Shown here piece after piece: positions 10,699 to 20,674 of a stretch of DNA of 56,006 nucleotides. Origin of the DNA: Mnemiopsis leidyi (taxonomy: Eukaryota > Ctenophora > Tentaculata > Lobata > Bolinopsidae); NCBI GenBank assembly GCA_000226015.1, contig JH152696.1:439502-495507 (forward strand). The letters are read 5' to 3'. The notes beneath the pieces were generated by a model, which ran no database searches, was not told the origin of the DNA, and saw only the letters and a program-made list of their open reading frames with translations. The first letter of the stretch is position 1. Each line of letters begins with the position of its first letter. The position numbers were made by a program, and so were the translations under genes.

Positions 10699-13600
10699 CT
10701 GAAACGGTTAAGTCATATTGAGTGCTGGATGACACACAAGATATTTAATTAATTTTCCTGTACCTTGCCATTTGCCTTGTTGTACAATTCGTCTGAGAAC
10801 TTTAAAACATTTCAAGAATCGGGTATTCAAAAAAATGGGCACCAGTTCGACATTTAATTTGTGTGCATTTTTAGTTTAAGTAGCTCGTGTGCTCCCATTA
10901 TGTGGTGTATGCTACCTTAAATTTGAGATGTAAAATGCATGTGAAGCACATCTTTATAAAAATTTATGTGAAATTGCCGTCGGGAAGATAAGGCTCATAT
11001 CAGAGCGAAGATGAATTTATAGTTTATAATATAGTTATTAAAAATGTTATAAAATTTTCCATGAGTATCTAATACTGTTGGAGAAGCGGAGATAATGCAG
11101 TATTTTTGTTATTTACTACCGAATTCCGAATATTATCTCCGCTTTTCTTCGATTTTCTCATTAATTATTTCTAGCGTTTTTCACCGAAAGTAACATATTC
11201 CAAAATCAAACTTGCATAAATAAATAAAGTCGAATCCTGTGTAGCTTGGCTACATGAAATGTAGCCAGGTGAAAATTCATCTTAATTAAAAAACGCCTAA
11301 TTTCATTCAGTAATTTCAATATTGAGCTCCTATTCTAAGGGGCTGGATAAATAGGGATTATCGTTTTTATAAATGATTATTTTTTATCTGTCGTGCCAGA
11401 TAAAATGAGTCACTCCAATTTGAAACTTAAATCAATTTCCAAGCTGTCTCTGATATTGCCCTTTTTCACCGAATCGTTCCTTGGCCATTCTACTTGCAAG
11501 AATCCTCGAAATTTTTCGCCTGCGGTGGGCATTTGCTGGGTCGTAAATGATAAAACTCACAACTCTGCTCTCAAACTCCATTATAAAAATTTCATCGAAG
11601 AACTGCCTCAAAATTGGGTTTGATATTGTGCCAGGCATAAGAGTGGGAATCAAGATACCGCCAGACCGTAAGCAATTGCATTGCTTTTAGAAGTCATTTA
11701 ACATTAACATTATTCGCATCATAGTTAATGACAAAAGTATATGATAAAACTATGCTGGAAATACCGTACTGGTTTACCTTGTTTGCATTGAAGATACACA
11801 TCATCAATCGTATAGCAGGTTCCTCTGTCACTGTGCGTACACGAGCTCCATTCTCTATTCCAGTCACAGCTAACATCAAACAGCGTTTTTTCATACACTC
11901 CATACATTCCTGTTGACCGCCAGTAGGTTACTTCATTTTCATTTTCATATCCCATGAAGGAACATACGGCAATGGCTTCATCATAATAAAATGATTCCGG
12001 ACAAACTGTTCCACCTTTGTAGAGGAGTGTACCGGAGGATGCTCCCGTTTTTCCATTCTCATCGGCGATAGAAAATACTTGTTCTGCGTATTTAAGATAC
12101 TTTCAGATAGTAAGTTGTTTGACATTTTTACCAAGGGCAATCAAAAATGATAAATTTTGAAAACTAAACATCAGAATAGATCACAGTGTTTATAGCAGTT
12201 TTCTAATTAGAATTACCTGAAATATGCCTGAAAGCTGTCGACCAATCTCCCCTCCACGTGACGTCTTGAGTAGTAACAATGAAACATTCCCGATATGCCC
12301 AGCTGGAAGGACTCAGGACTGCAGCCCTACAGTTTTGAAACTGTTTACAAAGTTCTACACAGGCGCTTTCGCTTACGTATCTCGTCTGTTTGATTATTGC
12401 ACTATCGGGAAACCAGCCAGTGTCGCTTTGAAAGTCCGTAAACCAGTCTGACGATGTTGCAGGTTTTTGTAGCAACTATTAGGTGAAAGTACTCAGGACA
12501 GTAGGAGGCGAGAATTATTTAAAATTCAAAATGAAATTAAAATATATTTTGGACGAGGCAACTTCATATAAGTAAATTACCTCTGTAGGTCCCATCTTTA
12601 CCAAGGCAACTAAGTAGCACATCTTCTGAATGGCTACAATCAGGGTTAACTGAGAAAATACAATTCTCCCACTCTGTATTGCTGCAACTGACATCGTCCA
12701 GCTTTATATCGTAATTGTATTTAATGGCGTCGAATTTCGTATCAGTAGTGATCCATTTATTCGCCCGGGTGTAGTTCATATGTTTGCAGATAGCATCGGC
12801 TGCTGTATCAGTAAAACCGTCGTCACAAACAGTACCTCCTTTATAAAGTAGTAGTCCCAAATCGTCTCCCTCAAATACTGTTCCCCATTGGTTAACCAGC
12901 ATGAAAACTGTAATGAAATATAAATTCAGTCGCTGAGTGTAGCAGAGCTTAGAGCATTGGACTTCCATTCAGGAGGTCCCGGGTTCGAATCTATGTGCAA
13001 CACAGCCATGGGGCGAGCGTCTTTGACGCTCTACTAAGGACTTTGTTATGTCTACGTACCCCCCCCCCCCCGTTTGTCCCAGCCAACGGGGACGGTTATC
13101 AAGGGCCTGAATAAGTAGCTACGTTTGTAGAAGTGAAGCCTTGGCGAATATTTTTCAATATTTATAAGAAGATGGAAATGTAGCGCTCTGAGCATAGCAT
13201 GTCCAATTAGCAGGCGCAATTATTTTCTATGTTAGTGGCGTTGCTGAATTAAGAGATATAAACTTGCGTACTACGTGAAAGTATTAACCTTACAAATTTA
13301 CCTTCTCGGTCTCTCTAACACAAACAATAACTCCTTTATTACGTAGTATTCCTAAATCTTAATCATCCATTTTGTTTCTCTATCTTTCTTCTAGTGCAAA
13401 AACTGCAACATAATTTTATTTACAGTCGAAGTATTGCCTTGATGAATGTAAGTGAAATTGTTAATTTTCAACATTTAACTAATTAACCATAAATTTTTCT
13501 CTCAAATTTTTTACCATTGGCCTCCCGGAATCTTCTCCATGGGAAGATATTGGCAAAAAGCTGATATGAAATCTCAACAATTTCAGTTCCTCCTTAAAGA

Positions 13601-16600
13601 AAAAAATCCTTCAACTCACTTACTTACACTCCTCCTTGGCCTCTCTGCTTCAGCTTAGAAACCCATCTTTAATGGTGATCACAGTTGACACTATAATTTA
13701 GGATGAACATTTAAATGGCATTCTCTGCGGCTAATCAGCTCTTGAATATTGGTTTCAAAATTTACCTCCCTCTCCGCTACAGCTAAGAAACACATCTTCA
13801 CTGTGATCACAGTTGTGTACGTATGTATAAAACACGCACACTCATTTTTGCAGTGTCACGCTGGCACTTTTCCACGCATTGCCGTGTCAAATTACAATAC
13901 AGCCGTTGTAAACTTCCCACGCTCCCAGCTTGATTATAACGATTCAAACTGACAAACTCAATCGCACATTCCACGGCACACACTGTTTGACACGGCGCCA
14001 ATTTGAAACTAAACTGCCCAATGCGCACCTCTCGCCCTAATCACGTGACAAGACGTCACGATCTGTTGCGCCAATCACGAACAAGGATCACGCGCTTCTC
14101 TCCAATCAGAACACTGTTTTACATCACGTGACAAACAGAGCTAACCTAATTGGACGTTATTTATTCGTGGTGTTTTATATAGAATAAAGACTTGCACTTG
14201 GAGCTTATCAAAAATAACACACTCCCTCGCTACGCTCGGTCGTGTGTTATTTATGAATAATACACTCGCCATAGCTCGTGTATTATTCAAACATAACGAG
14301 CGCTACGCGCCCGTTATGTTATAAGATAATCCCCGGCGTGCGCATCTTTATTCTATATATATGTGCAACTGTCCCATTCAGAAGTTTCGCAGTTCACATC
14401 GTCAATCATGATGACGTAACTTCTCTGGATTAACCAGTAATCGTCTACAGTCCAACTTATCGCCCGAGTGTAGTTCATATGTTTGCAGATAGCGTCGGCT
14501 GCTGTATCAGTAAAACTGTCGTCACAAACAGTACCTCCTTTATAAAGTAGTAGTCCCAAATCTTCCCCAGCTATTTTATCTCCATATCTATCTACCAATG
14601 CGAAAACTGTAATATAATGAACTTACTTATAGTTAGAATGTGTTTGTCGTTTTGAATTTAAGTTAAATTGTGAATTTTCCACGTGTAGCCAATTAACCAT
14701 ACATTTTACTCACAATTTTTACCATCGGCCTCGACTTTCTCCCGAAGAAAGATTTAGATATTGGCAGAAACTGCATAAATTTCAGCTCTCCTGAAAAGTA
14801 AAACCCCCTGCCAAATATTGCCGCCAAAACTTACGCTCCTCCTCAGTCTCTCTGCTACAACTAAGAAACACATCTTCACTGTGATCACAGTTGTGATCTT
14901 CTTCATAGAAGCAGCTCTCCCATTCAGTTGTGCTACAGCTGACGTCGTCAAGCATGATGGTCCGTCTTTCTTGAACTAAGCCAAAGTCCAGACTACTGGT
15001 CCAACTTATCGCCCGAGTGTAGTTCATATGCTTGCAGATAGCATCGGCTGCTGTATCAGTAAAACTGTCGTCACAAACAGTACCTCCTTTATAAAGTAGT
15101 AGTCCCAAATCTTCCCCAGCTATTTTGTCTCCATATCTATCTACCAGTGTGAAAACTGTAATATAATGAACTTACTTACAGTTGAAATGTGTTTGTCGTC
15201 ATGAGTTTTAGTTAAATTGTGAATTTTCCATGTGTAGCCAACTAACTATACATTTTTCTCACAATTTTTACCATCGGAAGATATTGGCGACAGGTGATAT
15301 AAAATTTCTTTAAAAATTTTCAGTTCCCCTTAAAAAGTAAAATCCCCCTGCCAAATATTGCCGGGAAAACTGCCGCTCCTCCTTGGCCTCTCTGCTACAG
15401 CTTAGAAACCCATCTTTAATGGTGATCACAGTTTATACTATTATTTAGGATTAAGATTCAAATAATATTTTTTGCGGCTAAAGCTCTTGAATATTAGTAT
15501 TATATTAGTAATTTACCTCCCTCTCTGCTACAACTTAGAAACACATCTTCACTGTGAGCACAGTTGTGATTTTCTGTATACGTGCATCTCTCCCATTCGG
15601 GTGTGTCGCAGTGGACATCGTCAAGCCTGATACTGAATCCTTCTTGAACATACCAGTTACCATACTCATCCGTAGTCCATCTAGATGCATAAGCGTAGTT
15701 CATGTCTTTACAGATAGCATTAGCTGCCGTATCAGTAAAACGGTCGTCACAGACAGTACCTCCTTTATAAAGTAGTAGTCCTAAATCTTCTCCCTCAAAT
15801 ACTGTTCCCCACTGGTTAACCAGCATGAAATCTGAAAAACCATGATTTAACCTTATTTTGTTCATATAAATTGTTATATGGTCGTGGTCAATTTTCGTAG
15901 ATCAATTTTGCGTTCTTCATTTTGACCATGGAAAACTTGGTAATTTTTGCCATGGTTATAATTTTGACTATTTGAACTGACACGTGGCCCGTGGAGTCCG
16001 TTGAGATAGGGCCATCAACGTCGCCAGGTAACTTCTGGTTATAGGATTGACTTAGCATAAGGCTTAGGCAGCTGTCAATTTCACATTAATTTTATCATTT
16101 TAATATTTCAATAAATTCTGTTGAACAACTTGTTTGAAAATCTCTGAATTCCACAGTCACAGTTCACACCATTTGCGTCGCAAATAGGATGTTTGGCGTT
16201 AACCTCCAACATCCCTGCAACTTTCATTTGTTACCAAGCGACTTATCTCAAAAATAAAATAATGAACTCTAAGATTGAAAATTTCGCTATTGGGCTAAAT
16301 TCTGAAATGTACATCATGACACTAAACATCACTGTCTATCTCCGCACAACAAGTAAAGAACAAAGCAAACGCAGACAAGACAACCTTTGGTTGCCACATT
16401 TCCGGTTTCCATCTGGCCTGTGTCCATTTCTGCCCTTTGGATTCACTTCGTCAATCCGCCTTGGCTGAGTACAAGGTAACCATACATAGTTCTTAGTTGC
16501 TTTGTTTAAATCCGATTGGAAAACAGAAACCCATAAATTATTTTTTATACCTAATATTTATCAAGTTTACTTGCCTGATGCTTCCGAGATGAAAGTTGTT

Positions 16601-16629
16601 ACACCGACTACGATGCCCAATAAGATCAT
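10313..16629 (-). CDS. Receptor B: multi-SRCR/PAN single-pass receptor (gene model)
   Basis: Eight minus-strand exons: signal peptide 16575-16629, SRCR1 15517-15831, SRCR2 14835-15155, SRCR3 13766-14606 (interrupted by an insertion), SRCR4 12581-12907, PAN/apple 12217-12447, SRCR5 11778-12083, transmembrane/tail 10313-10698. Every junction is phase 1. Without SRCR3 the exons total 1941 nt (646 residues); with SRCR3 minus its insertion, 2244 nt (747 residues). Both are in frame, so a product can still be made by skipping the broken exon. The predicted type I receptor has five SRCR modules around one PAN module and a tail with PPPQYY and IPSYEEVM. SRCR1-4 are recent tandem duplicates. A recognition or scavenger role is inferred; the ligand is unknown. 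Confidence 0.75.
10699..11777. other. Intron between receptor B exons 7 and 8
   Basis: 1079 bp, mostly AT-rich. A minus-strand ORF at 11432-11653 is open but resembles no domain I know, and it is not needed to keep the receptor frame. Confidence 0.5.
11778..12083 (-). CDS. Receptor B exon 7: SRCR5
   Basis: A phase 1-1 exon of 306 nt. It encodes GTLLYKGGTVCPESF, AVCSFMGY and DVYLQC. It is more divergent than SRCR1-4 (CPE instead of CDD) and resembles the membrane-proximal SRCR of receptor C, which has CPDVF. Confidence 0.8.
12217..12447 (-). CDS. Receptor B exon 6: PAN/apple-like domain
   Basis: A phase 1-1 exon of 231 nt reading DTGWFPDSAI, VSESACVELCKQFQNCRAAV and RECFIV, then WSTAFRHIS. 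The spacing C-x3-C-x5-C with a later C fits PAN/apple folds, which bind proteins or carbohydrates. A paralogous exon is in receptor C (23795-24034). Confidence 0.7.
12581..12907 (-). CDS. Receptor B exon 5: SRCR4
   Basis: 327 nt, phase 1-1. FMLVNQWGTVFEG, then DLGLLLYKGGTVCDD and AICKHMNYTRA match SRCR1-3 almost exactly. The loop after MNYTRA (NKWITTDTKF and onward) is quite different, and the end (DVLLSCLGKD) is its own. Confidence 0.82.
12929..13130 (+). mobile_element. tRNA-derived SINE-like element
   Basis: The head resembles a tRNA: a D-arm region ending TTAGAGCATTGG, an anticodon-like stem-loop with TCC, and a perfect B box GGGTTCGAATC near 12978. It is followed by an unrelated body with a 13-base C run and GTCCCAGCCAACGGGGAC. 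It sits in the intron just upstream of SRCR4, opposite to the receptor. The right end is approximate. Confidence 0.55.
13629..13688 (-). pseudogene. Relic of the 3' half of an SRCR exon
   Basis: Read on the minus strand it aligns with the last 60 nt of the SRCR exons (TGTGATCACCATTAAAGATG ... GTAGCAGAGAGG type), but an in-frame TAA follows the CDHH codons. A matching relic lies at 15375-15435. Confidence 0.6.
13766..14606 (-). pseudogene. Receptor B exon 4: SRCR3, broken by an insertion
   Basis: The 5' part (14606-14360) encodes FALVDRYGDKIAGEDLGLLL and YKGGTVCDDSF through DDVNCETSEWDSCTY. The 3' part (13821-13766) encodes VHNCDHSEDVFLSC and ends GGAG|gtaaat. Between them is a 533 bp element flanked by a 5 bp direct repeat (TATGT at 13822-13826 and 14360-14364). 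Removing the element and one repeat leaves a 303 nt phase 1-1 exon in frame, so it was intact until recently. With the element, reading ends at TATATATAG. Because the exon is symmetric, skipping it keeps the receptor in frame. Confidence 0.78.
13827..14359. mobile_element. 533 bp insertion with multi-hairpin right end
   Basis: Inserted in SRCR3 with a 5 bp target duplication (TATGT). The ends are imperfect inverted repeats around TATA-AA and GCGCA; the right 186 bp is itself bounded by ATATAGAATAAAGA (about 14175) and its inverse (about 14346). That part carries three consecutive hairpins (about 14210-14249, 14252-14286, 14290-14320), two with a CTCGC...GCTCG apex. It is richer in CG dinucleotides than its surroundings. 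No transposase ORF is seen; it is non-autonomous. Confidence 0.7.
14835..15155 (-). CDS. Receptor B exon 3: SRCR2
   Basis: 321 nt, phase 1-1. FTLVDRYGDKIAGEDLGLLL and GGTVCDDSF are identical or nearly so to SRCR3. The loop ISWTSSLDFGLVQERRTIM is unique, and the exon ends NCDHSEDVFLSCSRETEE. Its donor is GAGC|gtaagt, different from SRCR1 and SRCR3. Confidence 0.85.
15375..15435 (-). pseudogene. Second relic of the 3' half of an SRCR exon
   Basis: Near-identical to the relic at 13629-13688 and placed at the same distance downstream of a functional SRCR exon end. It has the same in-frame stop, and the splice donor is lost (GGAGCGGCAG). Confidence 0.6.
15517..15831 (-). CDS. Receptor B exon 2: SRCR1
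   Basis: 315 nt, phase 1-1. The start FMLVNQWGTVFEGEDLGLLL is shared with SRCR4; the end HNCAHSEDVFLSCSREGG is like SRCR3. The variable loop reads SRWTTDEYGNWYVQEGFS. Six cysteines sit at the positions of group A SRCR domains. Confidence 0.85.
16575..16629 (-). CDS. Receptor B exon 1: signal peptide
   Basis: ATG at 16629, then ILLGIVVGVTTFISEAS, a short hydrophobic leader. Phase agreement with SRCR1 needs the donor TCAG|gcaagt, a GC-AG intron; the alternative GT four bases later would be out of phase. Similar in length and wording to the receptor C leader (GIIVGTITFLS). Confidence 0.65.
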
Positions 16630-16689
16630 TCCTGGCAAAGATTGAGGTACTGAGTTATATGCATACCTTATCGGTGCAATTTTAGGGTA

Positions 16690-16860
16690 TACGGCTCTGA
16701 CCTTTACGGGTATAGGACGCTGCCTGGAGGACACTACGGCGAAGGACGCTATGGCGGAGGACGCTACGGCAGAGCTTTGCAGAAAAGTATCAATGCTACG
16801 GCGGAGCCACCAGATACTCACATTGCCATGGATACTATGGCAGAGATACGGCGGAGTCCT
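16690..16860. repeat. Degenerate GGACGCTACGGC minisatellite
   Basis: Repeats of (G)GACGCTA(C/T)GGCGGAG and relatives lie just upstream of the receptor B leader exon, where a promoter or 5' UTR is expected. The plus strand would read a Gly-Tyr-Arg-rich peptide, but no gene signal supports that. Confidence 0.45.
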
Positions 16861-16950
16861 TGTTTGATTATGTCAGAAGCAAACATTGTGTCATCGTGTA
16901 GGCACATTTTAAATCTTAAGAATAATTATAAAAAATCATCATTAAATAGA

Positions 16951-17088
16951 AATCGAAGAAGTTATACGTGGAAATTGGAATTGCGACAAATTTTGAGTTG
17001 TGGTACTTAGTTGACATAGCCAGTTTCAATTCAAATCGAAGAAGTTATACGTGGAAAATTGGAATTGCCGACAAAATTTTTGAAGTTG
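16951..17088. other. Duplicated segment at gap edge, probable assembly artefact
   Basis: 16951-17000 (50 bp) recurs as 17034-17088 (55 bp). The two differ only by five one-base expansions of mononucleotide runs and by no substitution. That is the pattern of an uncorrected read end placed next to the gap rather than of a biological duplication. Confidence 0.7.
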
Positions 17089-17822
17089 NNNNNNNNNNNN
17101 NNNNNNNNNNNNNNNNNNNNNNNNNNNNNNNNNNNNNNNNNNNNNNNNNNNNNNNNNNNNNNNNNNNNNNNNNNNNNNNNNNNNNNNNNNNNNNNNNNNN
17201 NNNNNNNNNNNNNNNNNNNNNNNNNNNNNNNNNNNNNNNNNNNNNNNNNNNNNNNNNNNNNNNNNNNNNNNNNNNNNNNNNNNNNNNNNNNNNNNNNNNN
17301 NNNNNNNNNNNNNNNNNNNNNNNNNNNNNNNNNNNNNNNNNNNNNNNNNNNNNNNNNNNNNNNNNNNNNNNNNNNNNNNNNNNNNNNNNNNNNNNNNNNN
17401 NNNNNNNNNNNNNNNNNNNNNNNNNNNNNNNNNNNNNNNNNNNNNNNNNNNNNNNNNNNNNNNNNNNNNNNNNNNNNNNNNNNNNNNNNNNNNNNNNNNN
17501 NNNNNNNNNNNNNNNNNNNNNNNNNNNNNNNNNNNNNNNNNNNNNNNNNNNNNNNNNNNNNNNNNNNNNNNNNNNNNNNNNNNNNNNNNNNNNNNNNNNN
17601 NNNNNNNNNNNNNNNNNNNNNNNNNNNNNNNNNNNNNNNNNNNNNNNNNNNNNNNNNNNNNNNNNNNNNNNNNNNNNNNNNNNNNNNNNNNNNNNNNNNN
17701 NNNNNNNNNNNNNNNNNNNNNNNNNNNNNNNNNNNNNNNNNNNNNNNNNNNNNNNNNNNNNNNNNNNNNNNNNNNNNNNNNNNNNNNNNNNNNNNNNNNN
17801 NNNNNNNNNNNNNNNNNNNNNN
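17089..17822. other. Assembly gap (734 N)
   Basis: Run of N. It may hide sequence upstream of receptor B. Open frames crossing it are meaningless. Confidence 0.99.
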
Positions 17823-17823
17823 T

Positions 17824-17855
<32 letters not shown>

Positions 17856-18546
17856 AGTAAAAAATTAGTCCCTGATAACGCTAAAGCAACAACGAATTGT
17901 TAAGCTGTGAGCTGTCCCAGCTAACCTAAACCATGATATATAACCCTTCTACACACGCATGCACGATCAGTTACACCTGGTCTATACTCCAGTGTCAAAA
18001 TGATTTGATGATATGGATAGGGAAGTGGCAACGAAATATGAATCGAAGTATTGTACCAGATGAAACGCTCATGTTTCAGTGACTATTTGCAAGCTTTCGA
18101 ACATACACTGTGTTCATGGTCACATTGAAAATATAATTATGTCTATCACAAAAAGTAGCAAACTATAAAAGTCTAAACTGCACACAAAAATGTTACCATT
18201 CAATTCGATTATCAACACATTGTAACACAATCATCACTCGGTTCTGTCTACGATCAATACTATAAAAAACTTTAAAACTAAAGTACAATAAGCTGGCCAT
18301 GCACAATCCCAGGTCAAAACTCGTGCAGAGATAAGATCTGTAATTGCCCATAATCAGTAAAGGTAACACGCCCTATTAATAGAAAGATTACATAATATTA
18401 TATATTTGATGTTATTGAAGTCACACTTCATTGTGATACACAAGTGTCTGTATAAACATGTATGTATAATAAATATGATATTCAGTGTGGTACGTTAAGA
18501 TTACGAGACTGTAAAAGAAATATGTGCACAGTGTAACCCTTGTCTG

Positions 18547-18657
18547 TGTTACTATGACAAAGACTAAGCATTAAGCTCTAAGTACACATATATGTACACA
18601 TATATGTACTACATACAATATATATATATATATATATTAGTCTTTGTTATAGTAACA
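18547..18657. repeat. Inverted repeat around an AT microsatellite
   Basis: 18547-18566 and 18638-18657 are 20 bp inverted copies (TAGTCTTTGT-ATAGTAACA, one mismatch) enclosing ACATATATGTAC repeats and an (AT)n run. Candidate small MITE. Confidence 0.45.
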
Positions 18658-19793
18658 AATATGGAGAACTATAGAATAAGCTTCAATGTTAGGCATGTAT
18701 TGTTCCTAGGCAACAAATAAACCTAAGCAACAAATTATGTAAACTACTTAGAACTGAAAGTAATACTATTTTACGTACGATTTTTTAAGCTATGTTTATT
18801 TTTAACCGTCAACCTAACATTAATTACAAAGACGAGAAGAAAGAACTTTGAACGTTTTTTAGTTTTTAATGAACAGTAATTTATCAGCTTTACGTTTTAA
18901 GTTTTACGTTATTTATATAACGTGGGTAAGCCGTTTTCTTTTAACTATATCTATATCCGTGGGCCAGCCGTTAATTTGTTCACCAGCATTATTTTTAGAT
19001 TTAGATTTTGCACTTTTAATCACCGTTATCTGTCACCTTATCAGATAACGTTGTTGTTGTAGATAAGTCTTATCAGCTTCTCTGCACAGACTATTTAAAG
19101 AGAGTATTTGCTGTATTGAGGCACCTGGATGGGAACTACACTAGTAGTATCCCCGGTCCTGAGTATAATACTCGGAGTCTCAAAATTTTGGGCTTTTTTC
19201 ATATTTTTACGTTTCAGTATTGTGATTAATTAGGTCCTAACCAGTAATCTTTTTTGTTATGCCCTGATGATGGTGTTGTTACACAGAAATATATAGATGC
19301 ATTGCTATTAAAATCCTATGTCTATCAGTGATATCACTCGAATCAAGAAGAGAATTACAAAAAAACACGTTAATCTTAGGAACAACGGCTTAGTTTGGCC
19401 CATTCTTTTATCGTGAAAATCACACTTTTGTGTAAGCGATTTTCAAAGAAAACCTAAAATTTCAGAAAATGGGTTAACCTGAATATATGTTGAACGTAGA
19501 GAGGCCCTAACATTGTAAAGATGATAACTAATGTCTTGTAGGATAGGTGGCTTGGTAACATTGGCGATTGTACCTTAAGAGGAAATAATTTTATGACAAA
19601 GGTTGCAGACCATGATTTTTACCTCATAAATTATAAATAAAACCGACCATGGAAGATTTTGCTGTGTGGTATCACAAACTTTTGCCTCTGTAGAGTCACG
19701 TCGTTGATAGGAAACTATGAGATTTTGAAAAACGTCCTATTGTCCATTGAAAATAAATCTCTTTAATATTTTCTGCTCATTAGATTTTCCTCT

Positions 19794-20043
19794 CCTCGGA
19801 GGGTTACTGTTTAGTGTTTATGATGGTAAAGTTAGTAACTTAGTTACATGTTATTTTTACACATTTATAAGCAAACTAGTCAAATATCCTCGGAGGGTAA
19901 CTTTTTATGATAGTAAAGTTAGTAACTTAGTTACAAGTTATTTGTATACATTTATAAGCAAACTAGTCGAATATCAAAATGAGCTAACCACTACCGCAAC
20001 AAACTAGTCGAATATCAAAATGAGCTAACCACTATCGCAACAA
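19794..20043. repeat. Tandem duplications of about 94 and 37 bp
   Basis: A unit starting CCTCGGAGGGT and ending AGCAAACTAGTC-AATAT occurs at 19794-19887 and 19888-19976. Its end plus TCAAAATGAGCTAACCACTA is then repeated once more. Confidence 0.6.
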
Positions 20044-20540
20044 AAGAACAAAGTTCAACTAAAGACTGCGCTATAGAACTCATCTTATAAACAGACATTT
20101 TCTATGACTTTATACTCAGACATGTAACTCTATATCTGAAGTTTGGATAATCCAGGATCCTGGAACTAAATTCGATACGTTGCATAATCTCGTTTATCTT
20201 CTTTGTTTAAATCTAATAAAGTATTATAGGTACTGTGCCAACATTTCAGTCAACTTAATTGTAAACCTGCAGTCTATGGTATATATATATGCTACATTGA
20301 TGTATAGTTTTGTTTGTAGTGTGTATAGTATACACACATATCAATGTCCAGACAGAGGACTAGGGTCGCAGATGTTTAATGAGTTAGTCGTTAGTCGGCC
20401 TTCGGAACAATTTAATTTCTTAGCCAGCAGACGGATATTAACAGAATAATGAAATCATTTCTCATGGCCTCGAATGTAAGGATGAAAAATCTAGTTCCTA
20501 GTACACATATTTATGCATAAACATGTATATTTATGCATAA

Positions 20541-20674
20541 ACATGGTGCCAAACCAGTAAAGTTTACTGGTTTATATGGAAAACCAGTCGCCACATTTCT
20601 ATTATAAACATGGTGCCAAACCAGTAAAGTTTACTGGTTTATATGGAAAACCAGTCGCCACATTTCTATTGGAG
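20541..20674. repeat. 67 bp tandem duplication
   Basis: Two adjacent, essentially identical 67 bp copies (start ACATGGTGCC). Each contains the palindrome CCAGTAAAGTTTACTGG. The identity implies a recent event or an assembly duplication. Confidence 0.65.

Noticed and set aside
11432..11653. Extra exon of receptor B in the intron before the tail exon
   Set aside because: Open frame but no recognisable domain; the gene is in phase without it.
13766..14606. Treating the 533 bp insert in SRCR3 as an intron
   Set aside because: No usable GT-AG pair restores the frame, whereas a 5 bp direct repeat at both ends fits a transposition.
15880..15990. Repeat family shared with 55690-55900 (CCATGG/ATTTT words)
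   Set aside because: Shared short words only; no alignable stretch that I could confirm by eye.
16968..17868. Two long plus-strand ORFs (about 270-295 codons)
   Set aside because: They run through the N gap; nearly all their codons are unknown bases.
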